A stretch of 64,000 nucleotides of DNA from Acidimicrobiales bacterium (GCA_016716005.1 JADJXE010000001.1:2493001-2557000); one strand, 5' to 3'; counted from the stretch's first letter, positions 8,542 through 20,760 are shown. Numbers and translations are program-made. The notes: generated by a model from the sequence alone, not told the origin.

Positions 8542-8588
8542 TTCTGTGTCGACGAACCCGCACCCCACAGGGATTCGTCCACACAGAA
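8542..8588. repeat. long inverted repeat (hairpin), 15-bp arms
   Basis: Left arm TTCTGTGTCGACGAA (8542-8556) and right arm TTCGTCCACACAGAA (8574-8588) are inverted copies, 14 of 15 matching; the 17-base loop can add CCC/GGG pairs. There is no T-run after it, so it is not a classic intrinsic terminator, although it lies between two plus-strand genes. The arms resemble those of the 56134-56182 hairpin (both begin TTCTG.GTC). Confidence 0.7.
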
Positions 8589-8664
8589 CGAGCGGCCGGG
8601 CGTCTCGTCCCCACCGGGCCGGCGGGGCCGCGCCGGGTGGGGACGACGTGACAGCCTGCTCGCG

Positions 8665-9456
8665 ATGGACGACCTGTTGCCCTACCGCGAGCTCTCGTAC
8701 GAGGTCGACGGCGACGTCGGCCTGATCACCCTCCGCCGCCCCGAGGCGCGCAACGCCCTGACGTTCCGCACGTACGCCGAGCTGGAGCACGCGGTGCGGT
8801 CGACCTCGGCCCGCTGCCTGGTGATCACCGGCGAGGATCCGGCCTTCTGCTCCGGGGACGACGTGAAGCAGGTGATGGGCGGCGGGGACCGCCCGCCCGA
8901 CGTCGCCGGCGGGGCGGACGGGCCCCAGCTCACGCCCGCCGCCGAGGCGCTCCTCGCCACCGACGTCCCGGTGGTCGCGGCCGTGAACGGGGCCGCGGTG
9001 GGGTGGGGGATGGAGCTGGCCCTCATGGCCGACCTGCGCGTCGCCTCCGAGCGGGCCCGGTTCGGCGAGCTGTTCGTGCTGCGCGGCCTGGTGTCCGACG
9101 CCCCCGGCCTGGGTCGGCTGGCCCAGCTCGTCGGCCGGGAGAAGGCGGCCGAGCTGCTGTTCACCGGCGACGTGATCGACGCCGTGGAGGCCCTTCGGAT
9201 CGGCCTGGTGGGGCGGGTCGTGCCCCACGACGACCTCCTGCCCGAGGCCCTGGCCCTGGCCGGTCGCATCGCGGCCAACCCGCCCCTGGCCGTCCAGCGG
9301 CTGAAGGCCGGCCTGCGGCGGGCGGTCGATCCCGACTGGGCCGAGCTGGGCGCGTGGGTGTCGGCCAGCCTGGCCGAGCTGTTCCGCACCGACGACCACC
9401 GCGAGGGCGTGCGTGCGTTCCTGGAGAAGCGCCCACCCCGCTACACCGGCCGCTGA
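8665..9456 (+). CDS. enoyl-CoA hydratase/isomerase family protein
   Basis: 263 residues of the crotonase fold. The oxyanion-hole segments are present: CSGDDVKQVMGGG (residues ~71-83) and AVNGAAVGWGMELALMADLRVAS (~109-131), with GELFVLRGLVSDAPGLGRLAQLVG after them. The usual second catalytic Glu (in a GLxPDxGG context) appears as VSDAPGLG, so a strict hydratase mechanism is uncertain. Other crotonase reactions are possible. ATG at 8665 gives the natural N-terminus MDDLLPYRELSYEVDGDVGLITL. Convergent with the OB-fold gene, 10 bp away. Confidence 0.85.
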   Translation: MDDLLPYRELSYEVDGDVGLITLRRPEARNALTFRTYAELEHAVRSTSARCLVITGEDPAFCSGDDVKQVMGGGDRPPDVAGGADGPQLTPAAEALLATDVPVVAAVNGAAVGWGMELALMADLRVASERARFGELFVLRGLVSDAPGLGRLAQLVGREKAAELLFTGDVIDAVEALRIGLVGRVVPHDDLLPEALALAGRIAANPPLAVQRLKAGLRRAVDPDWAELGAWVSASLAELFRTDDHREGVRAFLEKRPPRYTGR

Positions 9457-9466
9457 TCGGCCGGCC

Positions 9467-9802
9467 TCAGTGGGGCGCGGCCTGCGGCCCCACCAGCGTG
9501 AGCGACGGGTTGAGGATGGCGAGGTAGCCGCGGTGCGCGCCGACCATGCCCTCGACCTCCATGATCCGACCGAGCGACACCCCCCCGACCCGCTTGCGGC
9601 CCAGGAAGATCACGACCAGGCCGCCCGTGTCGTCGTAGATCGTGCACTCGAGCGCCGCGGCCCCCGCCCAGGGCTGCACCCGCATGGTCCGCACCCGGCC
9701 CCGCACCCGGACGCGCTGGCGCCAGCGCGCGTTGCCGATCGGGGTCGGCGGCGCCTGGCCCTCGCCGTTCGGGCTCGCCCCGTCGCCCGTCATCGTGCCC
9801 AT
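9467..9802 (-). CDS. OB-fold nucleic-acid-binding domain protein
   Basis: 111 residues. A short disordered N-terminus is followed by an OB-fold: RQRVRVRGRVRTMRVQP, then LECTIYDDTGGLVVIFLGRK and GVSLGRIMEVEGMVG. This is the pattern of small actinobacterial OB-fold proteins commonly encoded next to APC-type potassium permeases or Trk proteins (remembered neighbourhood, not checked). The ATG at 9802-9800 shares one base with the stop of the permease gene, so translation is probably coupled. A nucleic-acid or subunit-binding role is inferred from fold only. Confidence 0.75.
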   Translation of the reverse strand: MGTMTGDGASPNGEGQAPPTPIGNARWRQRVRVRGRVRTMRVQPWAGAAALECTIYDDTGGLVVIFLGRKRVGGVSLGRIMEVEGMVGAHRGYLAILNPSLTLVGPQAAPH

Positions 9803-11841
9803 CAGTGCTGCGCGGCGTCGGCCTTGGCCGCAGCGCGCTGCTTGAGCTGCGCCTTGGACGCGACCGACTCGAAGTTGAACGGGACCGAGGTGACGTTGGC
9901 GTGGGAGAGCCGGCTCACCTCGCTGGCGATGCTCTCGGCGGTGCGGTCGTGGAGGTAGCGGTGCCACAGCCGCCGGTAGATCCGCACCGGGAGCAGCACG
10001 GTGACCTCGGTGTCGCCGTCGGCCAGCTCGGCGGACACCAGCTCGAGGGCGGCCCGCTCCACCCGGCGGTCCGGGCACTCGACCAGCTCCAGCGGCAGGC
10101 GCGCCAGGTGGAGGTGCTCCCACTGCGAGGCCAGCTCCTCGGCGTGGGCCGGGTCGACGGCGATGTGGACGGCCCGCAGCTCGTCGGGCACCAGCGTGCG
10201 GGCGTACTGGATCGCCCGGATGGCGGCACGGTCGAGGCTGTTCACGAACACCAGCACCACGTGGCGCCGGAGGATCGGCGTGCTGGCCACCTCGGCCGCG
10301 TCGGCCTCCAGCTCGATCTCCTCGGTCTCGTACTGCCGGTTGAGCCGGACCAGGCCCCACACGAAGAAGGGCACGAGGACCACGATCACCCAGGCACCGT
10401 GGGAGAACTTGGTCAACCCCACGACGATCAGCACGATCAGGGACAGCACGGCACCGATCGAGTTGACGACGATGCCGCGCTGCCAGCCCGGCTCCTGCTT
10501 GCGCAGGTGGTGCTTGGCCATGCCGGCCTGCGAGAGGGTGAACGACGTGAACACGCCGATGGCGTAGAGCGGGATCAGCCGGTCGACCTTGGCGCCGGTG
10601 ACGACCACCAGCAGCATGGCCGCGCCGGCCAGGGCGATGATGCCGTTGGAGAACACCAGGCGATGCCCGCGCTTGGTGAGCTGCTTGGGCATGAAGTTGT
10701 CGCCGGCGTGGAACGACGCCAGGCGGGGGAAGTCGGCGAACGAGGTGTTGGCCGCCAGCACCAGGATGAGCATGGTGCCCGCCTGGAGCAGGTAGTAGAG
10801 GACGTGGCCGATCGGCGTCGAGCCGAAGACCAGCTCGCCGATCTGGGAGATGACCGTCGGCGTGCCCTCCGCGTAGGGCGCCACGTGCACCTGGCCCGCG
10901 ATGGCCGAGAGGCCGAGGAACATGAGGCCGAGCAGGCTGCCCATCACCACGAGCGTCTTGCGGGCGTTCCTCCACTCGGGCGGGCGGAACGCCGGCACCC
11001 CGTTGGAGATGGCCTCCACCCCGGTGACCGCGGCGCCGCCGGATGCGAAGGCGTGGAGCACCACGAAGAGCGTGGCGCCGTAGAAGATGCCGGTACCCCC
11101 GGTGCCGAACGGCATGAGGCCCTCCGCGCCCTGGGTCGCCTCCGGGAGCCCGCCGAAGGCCATGCGGGCCAGGCCCACGCCGAGCAGGACGATCATCATG
11201 GCGATGAAGAAGTACGTCGGCACGCGGAACACGGCGCCGCTCTCGCGCACCCCGCGCAGGTTGCCGAACGCGATCAGCACGATGAAGAAGACCGCGAGCT
11301 CGACGCTGTACGGCCGCAGGACGGCGAAGGCCGACGTGAGGGCGGCCGTGCCGGCGGCCACCGACACGGCGACGGTCAGCACGTAGTCGGTGAGCAGGGC
11401 GACCCCCGCCACCTGGGCGGGGAGCAGCCCGAAGTTGTCCCGGGTGACCATGTAGGCGCCGCCCGCCGTCGGGTACTCCTTGATGGTCTCCCGGTAGGAG
11501 AGGATCAGGAAGAACAGCACGACCAGCATGGCGACGGTGACGGGCACCACCAGCGAGAAGGCGGCGACGCCCACGGCCGGCACCAGCACCCGAAGGATCT
11601 CCTCGGTGGCGTACGCCGACGACGACAGGTTGTCGGACGCGAAGACGGCGAGGGCGGTGGGGTTGCCGAGGCGCTCGTGCTCGAGCTGGTCGGTGTGGAG
11701 GGGCTTGCCGAGGAGCCGGCACTTCAGCCGGTACGGGCGGCTCTCGGGGATCGGGACCGGGGCTCCGGGCGGCAGTGGCCGGGGGACGGCCTCGAAGAGG
11801 AGCGAGGTGGACGTCGGCGGGGTCGCCGTGGAGGTGCGCAC
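9802..11841 (-). CDS. APC superfamily permease, KimA/YdaO-like potassium importer
   Basis: 679 residues. About 12 membrane segments lie between residues ~60 and 500, beginning with the family signature ALAVFASDNLSSSAYATEEIL and the substrate-site region YPTAGGAYMVTRDNFG. A soluble C-terminal domain (~520-679) has USP-like strands (HVVLVFVNSLDRAAIRAI). This matches KimA-type K+/H+ symporters, which in Bacillus are inhibited by c-di-AMP binding to the cytosolic domain (known for the family). Location next to kdpDE supports potassium uptake. No c-di-AMP riboswitch is evident in the 120 bp upstream. A direct-repeat site lies 39 bp before the ATG. Confidence 0.85.
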   Translation of the reverse strand: MRTSTATPPTSTSLLFEAVPRPLPPGAPVPIPESRPYRLKCRLLGKPLHTDQLEHERLGNPTALAVFASDNLSSSAYATEEILRVLVPAVGVAAFSLVVPVTVAMLVVLFFLILSYRETIKEYPTAGGAYMVTRDNFGLLPAQVAGVALLTDYVLTVAVSVAAGTAALTSAFAVLRPYSVELAVFFIVLIAFGNLRGVRESGAVFRVPTYFFIAMMIVLLGVGLARMAFGGLPEATQGAEGLMPFGTGGTGIFYGATLFVVLHAFASGGAAVTGVEAISNGVPAFRPPEWRNARKTLVVMGSLLGLMFLGLSAIAGQVHVAPYAEGTPTVISQIGELVFGSTPIGHVLYYLLQAGTMLILVLAANTSFADFPRLASFHAGDNFMPKQLTKRGHRLVFSNGIIALAGAAMLLVVVTGAKVDRLIPLYAIGVFTSFTLSQAGMAKHHLRKQEPGWQRGIVVNSIGAVLSLIVLIVVGLTKFSHGAWVIVVLVPFFVWGLVRLNRQYETEEIELEADAAEVASTPILRRHVVLVFVNSLDRAAIRAIQYARTLVPDELRAVHIAVDPAHAEELASQWEHLHLARLPLELVECPDRRVERAALELVSAELADGDTEVTVLLPVRIYRRLWHRYLHDRTAESIASEVSRLSHANVTSVPFNFESVASKAQLKQRAAAKADAAQH

Positions 11842-11880
11842 CTTCTCGGGGTACTCCTCACCCCTGACCGCGGGGAACGG

Positions 11881-11901
11881 CCTTCACGCGTCCTTCACGC
11901 G
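11881..11901 (-). promoter_or_regulatory. candidate KdpE-type operator upstream of the KimA-like gene
   Basis: Two copies of CGCGTGAAGG (minus strand) lie 11 bp apart start to start, the spacing typical for OmpR/PhoB-family dimers. The site ends 39 bp before the ATG at 11841. A related site with the same spacing precedes the kdp operon at 20709-20729 (15 of 21 bases identical). The assignment to KdpE rests on proximity only. Confidence 0.45.
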
Positions 11902-11961
11902 CCCCGTCCCGATCTCCACGGGCCGTTGGCAGACCCCCGATCGGGGCTTCGGTGACCGACG

Positions 11962-12644
<683 letters not shown>

Positions 12645-12648
<4 letters not shown>

Positions 12649-15164
12649 ATCTCCACCTTCGGGAGACCGATGGTCACCGTGAGCCCCCCTCCCGGGGTGT
12701 CGTCGAGGGTGAGCTGGCCGCCCATGCCGGTGACGAAGCCGCGGGCGATGGCGAGGCCCAGGCCGACCCCTGTGCCGTTGGGCCGGTCACCCAGGCGCTG
12801 GAAGGGGGCGAACACGGCGTCGCGATGGCCGGGTGGGATGCCCGGCCCGCGATCGATCACCTGGAGGTCGACCCGATCCCCCACCCCACCCGCCTCCACC
12901 CGCACCCGACGCCCCTCGGGCGTGAACCGCACGGCGTTGGCGACCACGTTCGCGATCGTCCGCTCGAGCAGCGTGGGATCGGCGACGACGAGCGGGAGCG
13001 TCTCGGGCACCTCCACGTCGACCACGTCCGGGAGCCCGGAGAGGCTGCCCAGCGCGGCCGCCACCACGTCCTCGAGGGCGGTGGGCCGCAGGTCGGCCTG
13101 GAGGGCACCGCTCTGGAGGCGGCTCATGTCGAGCAGGTTGCCCACCAGGCGGTTGAGGCGGTCGGCCTCCTCGTCGATGGTGGCCAGGAACGCGCTGCGG
13201 TCCTCGTCGGTCCAGGCCACGTCGCCCTGGCGGAGGCTGGTGACGGAGGCCTTGATCGAGGCCAGCGGCGTCCGCAGGTCGTGCGAGACGGCCTGCAGGA
13301 GCGCGGTGCGGAGCGCGTCGGCCTCGGCCAGCGCGACCGCGGTTGCGGCCTCCTCGTGGAGCCGGCGCGCCTCCAGGGCGACGGTGAGCTGGTCGGTGAA
13401 GGTGTGGAGCACCCGCAGGTCGTCGGCGTCGAGGCCGGCACCCGTCACGACGAGCACGTCGTCGCCGTCCCGGCCGAGCGACAGGGCCGTCCCGGCGCTG
13501 GGGTCGGTCGGCACGGGCTCGCCGTTCGCGGCCTGCACCAGCCAGTCCCCGTCGTCGCGGGCCAGCACCGCAGCGGCCTGGAGCTCGAAGGTCGCTCGCA
13601 GCTGGGCCAACAGCACCGGCAGGGGGTCGACCTCCCCCACCAGGCTGCCGGTGGAGCGGGCGAGGGCCTCGGCCTCCGCCCGCGCTCGCAGTGCCTCGCG
13701 CGACCGCCGGGCGGCCCGGTCGACCAGCAGGCTCACCAGGCCCCCGACGGTGAGGAACACCACCAGCGCGGCGAGGTGCTCGGCGTCGGCGATGTCGAGC
13801 GTGTAGTAGGGCTCGACGAGGAACCAGTTCACGAGCAGGAAGGCGACGACCGCCCCGATGGCGCCGATCACCAGGCCCCCGAGCGCGGCGATGGCCACCA
13901 CCACGGCCAGGGCCACGAGGAGCTCGGTGCCGAGGCCGAGGTCGTCGCGGAACGGGACGAAGGCCGCGGTGAGCGCAGGGAGGCCCGCGACGATGAGCGC
14001 CCATGCCGCCAACCGCCGCCGGCGCGGGATGGGCGCGAACGGGGTGCGGCGGCGCCCGCCGCGCCCCACCGCCGCCTTCACCTCTGCCGTTGGCGGCGCG
14101 GTCGAGATGACGTGCACGTCGAGCGTCCCCGCCCGCCGGAGCACGTCGGTCACCAGGGCGCCGCGCAGCAGCTCGTCGGTGCGGCTGCGCCGGCTGGCCC
14201 CGAGCACCAGCTGGGTGGCCTTCTCGGCGTGGGCGAAGTCGACGAGGGCGGCGGCGACGTCGTCGCCCACGACCTCGCGGTAGGAGCCGCCCAGCTCGGT
14301 GACGAGCTCGCGCTGGTGCTCGAGCTCGGGGCCGGCCCGGCTGGCCAGCCCGTCGGCCGACACGACGTGCAGCCCGACCAGCTCGCCCCGGACCCGGCCG
14401 GCCATCCGCGCCGCCCGGCGGACCAGCTGCTCGCCGCCCGGTATCCCGGTGACGGCCACCACCACCCGCTCCCGCGTCTCCCACGCCTCGGTGATGCCGT
14501 GGTCGGCCAGGTAGTCCTGCAGCGACTCCTCGACCCGGTCGGCCACCCACAGCAGGGCGAGCTCGCGCAGCGCGGTGAGGTTCCCGGGGCGGAAGTAGTT
14601 GGAGAGCGCGGCGTCGATCCGCTCCGCGGGGTAGATGTTGCCGTGGGCCATCCGCCGCCGGAGGGCCTCGGGGCTCATGTCGACCAGCTCGATCTGGTCC
14701 GCGGCGCGCACCACCTGGTCGGGTACGGTCTCTCGCTGGACGACGCCGGTGATCCGGGCGACGACGTCGTTGAGCGACTCGAGGTGCTGGACGTTCACGG
14801 TGGAGATCACGTCGATGCCGCCCTCCAGCAGCAGCTCGATGTCCTCCCAGCGCTTCTCGTGGCGGGAGCCGGGGACGTTGGTGTGGGCCAGCTCGTCGAC
14901 CAGCACGACCCGGGGCCGGCGTGCCAGCACGGCGTCGACGTCCATCTCCTCGAAGCGGGCGCCCCGGTGCTCGATCTGCCTGCGGGGCACCACCTCCAGG
15001 TCGCGGATCTGGGCCGTCGTGCTCACCCGGCCGTGGGTCTCGACGTAGCCGACGACCACGTCGGTGCCCCGCTGGGCCCGCCGCCAGCCCTCGTTGAGCA
15101 TGGCGTAGGTCTTGCCCACGCCGGGCGCGGCACCGAGGTAGATGCGCAGCGTTCCCCGAGCCAC
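12645..15164 (-). CDS. kdpD: sensor histidine kinase KdpD
   Basis: 839 residues from GTG at 15164 (VARGTLRIYLGAAPGVGKT). Domain order: KdpD N-terminal domain with Walker A GAAPGVGKT and Walker B VVLVDELAHTN; a USP domain (~240-360); four DUF4118 membrane segments (~380-500, including VNWFLVEPYYTLDIAD); a GAF-like domain; HisKA with SHDLRTPLASIKASV; and HATPase with N-box VVANAVRF and G-boxes DRGPGIP and GTGVGLGLAI. It senses potassium or turgor and in other phyla binds c-di-AMP through the USP domain. The frame is open upstream through kdpC DNA, which is discussed as a finding; GTG 15164 is preferred because conservation begins there. Confidence 0.9.
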
Positions 15165-15226
15165 GGCCTCAGCCTGCCCGACCAGGGTCCGCCCGCCTAG
15201 CTGCCCGGGCGCGTCGAGGGCCAGGT

Positions 15227-15774
15227 TCAGCCCCAGCACGTTGACCCCGGGTCGCCGAGGATGCCGAGGGGGCGGCGGTCGGTCTGGGCGTCGACGAGGG
15301 CCAGGCACCTCGTCGAGCGCCAGGCCCCGGCCGCCGCGACCCGGGAAGCCTGCAGCCGGGCGTTGGCCACGCTGATGTGGGGATCGAGGCCCGAGCCCGA
15401 TGCCGTGACGGCGTCGACGGGCACCTCGGCCTCGGCGCCCAGGCCGTTCTCCTCCCGGTACGCGGCCACCCGCTCCTCGACCGTGTCGAGGAGGTCCGGG
15501 TTCGTCGGACCCAGGTTCGAGCCCGAGCTGGCAGCGCCGTCGTAGCCGTCGCCGGCGGCCGACGGGCGGGGGTGGAAGTACGCCGCGTCGGCGAACGACT
15601 GGCCGATCAGCTCCGAGCCCACGACGACGCCGTCGCGCTCGACCAGCGACCCGTCGGCCTGGTGCCCGAAGGCGACCTGGCCGATGACGGTCACGACCAG
15701 CGGGTAGGCGAGCCCGAGCAGCACGGTGAAGGCGAGCACCATGACGAGGCCCGGGACGAGTTGGCGGGAGGCCT

Positions 15775-15778
<4 letters not shown>
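15227..15778 (-). CDS. kdpC: potassium-transporting ATPase subunit KdpC, with local frame damage
   Basis: 183 residues as read. GTG at 15778 overlaps the kdpB stop (GTGA). An N-terminal membrane anchor (residues ~8-35) is followed by family segments VVGSELIGQSF, YFHPRPSAAGDGYDG, SGSNLGPTNPDLL, VDAVTASGSGLDPHIS and VDAQTDRRPLGILGDPG. Between LQASRVAAA and LALVDAQ the text is out of frame (GAWRSTRC), explained by one missing C near 15329-15332 and one extra C near 15304-15305. A further missing G near 15244-15247 changes the usual ending VNVLGLNLALD into STCWG and a TGA stop. KdpC stabilises the KdpFABC complex; whether this copy works is uncertain. Confidence 0.8.
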
Positions 15779-17857
<2,079 letters not shown>

Positions 17858-17869
17858 GGGCGCGGCTCC

Positions 17870-19599
17870 TCAGATCGACAGCTGCTCGACCAGCGGGCCG
17901 AGGGCGAGAGCGGGGAAGAAGGTGAGACCGGCGACGATCACGACCACGCCCACCACCAGGCCCCCGAAGAGGGCGGTGTCGGTGGGGAACGTGCCCGCGG
18001 TGACCGGCACCCGCGGCTTGCGCACGAGCGAGCCGGCGATGGCGAGCGCGGGGATGATCAACAGGAAGCGGCCCATCAGCATGGCCAGCCCCTGGGTCGT
18101 CGTGTACCACTGGGTGCTGGCGTTCATGCCCGCGAAGGCCGAACCGTTGTTGTTGGCCGCCGACGCGTAGTTGTAGAGCACCTCGGACAGCCCGTGCGGG
18201 CCCGGGTTGAGCAGGGAGGCCAGGGCGGTGCCAGCAGCACCGACGCCGCCGCGAACCCGAGGAGCGCCACGGGCATGGCGAGGATGTAGAGGACCACGAG
18301 CTTCATCTCGGGCGCCTGGATCTTCTTGCCCAGGTACTCGGGTGTGCGGCCGACCATCAGCCCGGCGATGAACACGGCGAGCAGGGCGTAGACGAGCAGG
18401 CCCATCAGCCCGACCCCCGCACCGCCGGGGGAGACCTCGCCGAGCATCATGTGCAGCATCGGGAGCCCCCCGCCGATGGGCGTGAGGCTGTCGTGCATGC
18501 AGTTGACCGAGCCGTTGGAGGTGCCGGTGGTGGCGGCCGCCCACGTGCCGCACGTGGCCGGCCCGAAGCGAACCTCCTTGCCCTCCATGTTGCCGCCCGA
18601 CTGGGTGGCGCTCACGGCCTGGTCGGCACCCCGCTCGGTGAGCAGCGGGTTGCCGCTCGTCTCGGCGAACACGGTGAGGAAGGTGACGGCCATCCAGATG
18701 GTCACCATCACGCCCAGCAGCACGTAGCCCTGGCGCTTGTCCTTCACCAGGCGCCCGTACGTGATGCACAGGGCCAGCGGGATGATCACCAGGAGGTACG
18801 TCTCGATGAGGTTCGTCCAGCCGTTCGGGTTCTCGAACGGGTGGGCCGAGTTGGCGTTGAAGAAGCCACCGCCGTTGGTGCCCAGCTGCTTGATGGCGAC
18901 CTGGCTGGCGACCGGGCCGCCAGGGATCTGCTGGACCTCGACGCCCGTGGTGGTGTCGAGCGGGCGAGCCTCCGTGTCGCCGCGCAGGTTCTGCACGACG
19001 CCCAGGCCGACCAGGGCAACGGCGACCACGACGGAGATGGGGAGCAGGATCCGCAGGGTGGTCCGGACGAGGTCGACCCAGAAGTTGCCGAGCGTGCGCC
19101 CGCCGCGCCGAGCGATGCCCCGGATGATGGCGACGACCACGGCCATGCCCGCGGCGGCCGACACGAAGTTCTGCACGGCCAGGCCGACCATCTGGGTGAG
19201 GTGGCTCATGGCCGCCTCGCCGCTGTACCACTGCCAGTTGGTGTTGGTGACGAAGCTCACCGCCACGTTGAACGCACCCATCGGGGAGACGCCGGGGCGG
19301 TCCGTGGGGTTGAGGGGCAGCACGCCCTGGAACCGCTGGAGGGCGTAGACGACGGCGATGGAGACCAGGCTGAAGGCGAGCAGCGAGTAGGTGTAGGTGG
19401 TCCACCGCTGCTCCCGTCGGGGGTCGACCCGGGCGGCCCGGTAGAGCAGCCGCTCGACGGGGAGGAACACCCTGTCGCCGGGCGCGCGGGCGTCGGGCCG
19501 CTCGCCGTAGACCAGGGCCATGTAGCGGCCGAGGGGGCCGATCGTGACCCCGAGGAGCAGGAGCAGCAGCGCGAGCTGCAGGAAGCCGGAGACGGACAT
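17870..19599 (-). pseudogene. kdpA: potassium-transporting ATPase subunit KdpA, one uncompensated frameshift
   Basis: ATG at 19599 begins MSVSGFLQLALLLLLLGV. The K+-channel-like subunit is clear: selectivity-filter-type loops FVTNTNWQWYSGE, GTNGGGFFNANSAHPFENP, GTSNGSVNCMHDSLTPIGG and, in the downstream frame, NYASAANNNGSAFAGM. Reading breaks near 18231: VLLA is followed by the wrong frame, whereas restoring one G gives VLLGTALASLLNPGPHGLSEVLYNY, continuing to the stop at 17870 (PLVEQLSI). As read, translation from the start ends at 18124, losing the last ~85 residues. Length and motifs are otherwise normal (~575 aa). The kdpF stop overlaps the start. Confidence 0.85.
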
Positions 19600-19721
19600 C
19601 AGAACCGCTCCGGCACCACGAGCACGGCCACGAGGTAGGCCGCTAGCAGCACCGCCAGGCCCAACCCGATCCAGTTCTGCACCGCCGACACCGCGGCCAG
19701 CATCACGGCTGCAGCGAGCAT
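19599..19721 (-). CDS. kdpF: KdpF, small membrane subunit of the Kdp pump
   Basis: A 40-residue (or 34 from the inner ATG at 19703) single-span membrane peptide: NWIGLGLAVLLAAYLVAVLVVPERF. The ending LVAVLVVPERF is typical of KdpF. The stop TGA overlaps the kdpA ATG by one base, and the ATG at 19721 overlaps the previous stop. A repeated CATCACGGCTGC at 19701 and 19719 supplies both candidate ATGs. KdpF stabilises the KdpABC complex in the membrane. Confidence 0.8.
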   Translation of the reverse strand: MLAAAVMLAAVSAVQNWIGLGLAVLLAAYLVAVLVVPERF

Positions 19722-19894
19722 CACGGCTGCGCCTCGACGCGCTGGACGGTGTGGGCGGCGCTGGCGGCCCGCTCGGAGTCGGTGAGCTCCGGTTCGACGG
19801 GGTCGGGCCCGACGATGCGGTCGCACACCATCACGTAGCCGGCGCACAGCAGGAAGAACGCGACGGTGACGGCCGCGAAGACGATGTCAGCCAT
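19721..19894 (-). CDS. 57-residue single-span membrane protein of the kdp operon
   Basis: MADIVFAAVTVAFFLLCAGYVMVCDRIVG forms one membrane helix, followed by an acidic, soluble tail ending TVQRVEAQP. A ribosome site (GAGAGCTCCC region) precedes ATG 19894. The gene sits between the DUF4118 gene (21 bp) and kdpF (one-base overlap), so it is in the kdp operon. Similar short proteins before kdpF occur in other actinobacterial kdp operons (from memory). A small regulatory or accessory subunit is the simplest guess. Confidence 0.75.
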   Translation of the reverse strand: MADIVFAAVTVAFFLLCAGYVMVCDRIVGPDPVEPELTDSERAASAAHTVQRVEAQP

Positions 19895-19915
19895 GGGAGC
19901 TCTCCTCGGGACGGT

Positions 19916-20668
19916 TCAGGTCAGGGGTTGCAGGTCGTTGGAGTTGGCCAGCGCGGCGGCGAGCTGATCGGCCACCGCGACCGCCGCCTTGCGCTGCTCC
20001 AGCGAGGCGCCGTGCCCCGGCTGGGGTACGAGCACCAGGCGGCCAAGGTGGCGGCCCCGGTAGTCCATCGCCAGCTCCACGCCGGAGGGTGGGATCTCGA
20101 AGCCGGCCGGCGTGTGCGTGTGCACGGTGCCCTCGATGCGGCCCCGGTGGTCGAGCCGGGGGAGCGGGTAGCCCTCGTCGTCGGCGGGCTCGAACCGGCA
20201 GACCGCCAGGTGGAGCAGGTGGACGAGTGCGGGCTGCACCTCGGCCCACACGTCGGCCGCGCTCGAGCCACCGGCAGCCAGCTCGGCGGCTCGGTGGACG
20301 TCGCGGAGCCCCTCGGACTGGGCCCGCATCCGGACCACGGCCCGCTCGCGCAGCAGGGACAGCTCGCCGACCATCACCCCAACCACGAAGAGCAGGACGA
20401 TGGTGACCACGTCGTCGCCGGCGTGCACCCGGAGCGTGCCGTACGGCTGGGTGAAGAAGAAGTTGAAGGCGAGGGCCGCGGCCAGCGACGTGAGTGCGCC
20501 GGCCAGCCGGCCCCCCAGCGAAGCGGCGCCGACCACGACGACCACGAGCACCAGCGCGAAGGCCGCGCTGTCGAGGTCGTCGCGGAGGGGGACGAGTGCG
20601 CCGGCCAGCACCACGGCCGCCAGGGCGCCCAGCGCACCCACGGAGAGGCCGGACGTCGTCGTCGTCAT
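19916..20668 (-). CDS. DUF4118 membrane protein (KdpD-like sensor region without kinase)
   Basis: 250 residues. Four membrane segments (residues ~8-115) carry the DUF4118 pattern, including ALAFNFFFTQPYGTLRVHAGDDVVTIVLLFVVG, very close to the membrane sensor part of KdpD. The second half (~120-250) is soluble, with a GAF-like or USP-like strand pattern (HLLHLAVCRFEP, VELAMDYRGRHLGRLVLVPQ) and a C-terminal helix (QRKAAVAVADQLAAALANSN). There is no HisKA or HATPase. It is the first gene of the kdp operon, so a second turgor/K+ sensing module acting on KdpD or the pump is plausible but unproven. A direct-repeat site lies 40 bp upstream. Confidence 0.8.
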   Translation of the reverse strand: MTTTTSGLSVGALGALAAVVLAGALVPLRDDLDSAAFALVLVVVVVGAASLGGRLAGALTSLAAALAFNFFFTQPYGTLRVHAGDDVVTIVLLFVVGVMVGELSLLRERAVVRMRAQSEGLRDVHRAAELAAGGSSAADVWAEVQPALVHLLHLAVCRFEPADDEGYPLPRLDHRGRIEGTVHTHTPAGFEIPPSGVELAMDYRGRHLGRLVLVPQPGHGASLEQRKAAVAVADQLAAALANSNDLQPLT

Positions 20669-20708
20669 GCTCCGACGTGTACGCCACCTCCATGGGGCGC
20701 GGGAAGGG

Positions 20709-20729
20709 GGTTGACGCGTTCTCTACGCG
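20709..20729 (-). promoter_or_regulatory. candidate KdpE-type operator of the DUF4118-kdp operon
   Basis: On the minus strand CGCGTAGAGA and CGCGTCAACC are spaced 11 bp start to start and end 40 bp before the ATG at 20668. The arrangement and position mirror the site upstream of the KimA-like gene. Both halves share CGCGT with A at matching later positions. KdpE as the binder is an inference. Confidence 0.45.
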
Positions 20730-20760
20730 GGATCGCCCGGTCTTCACACCCCGGCGATCC

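Noticed and set aside
8542..8588. Intrinsic transcription terminator
   Set aside because: Strong stem, but no T-run follows and the loop is large; left as an inverted repeat.
11842..11961. c-di-AMP (ydaO) riboswitch before the KimA-like gene
   Set aside because: The 120-bp leader is too short and lacks the conserved riboswitch core.
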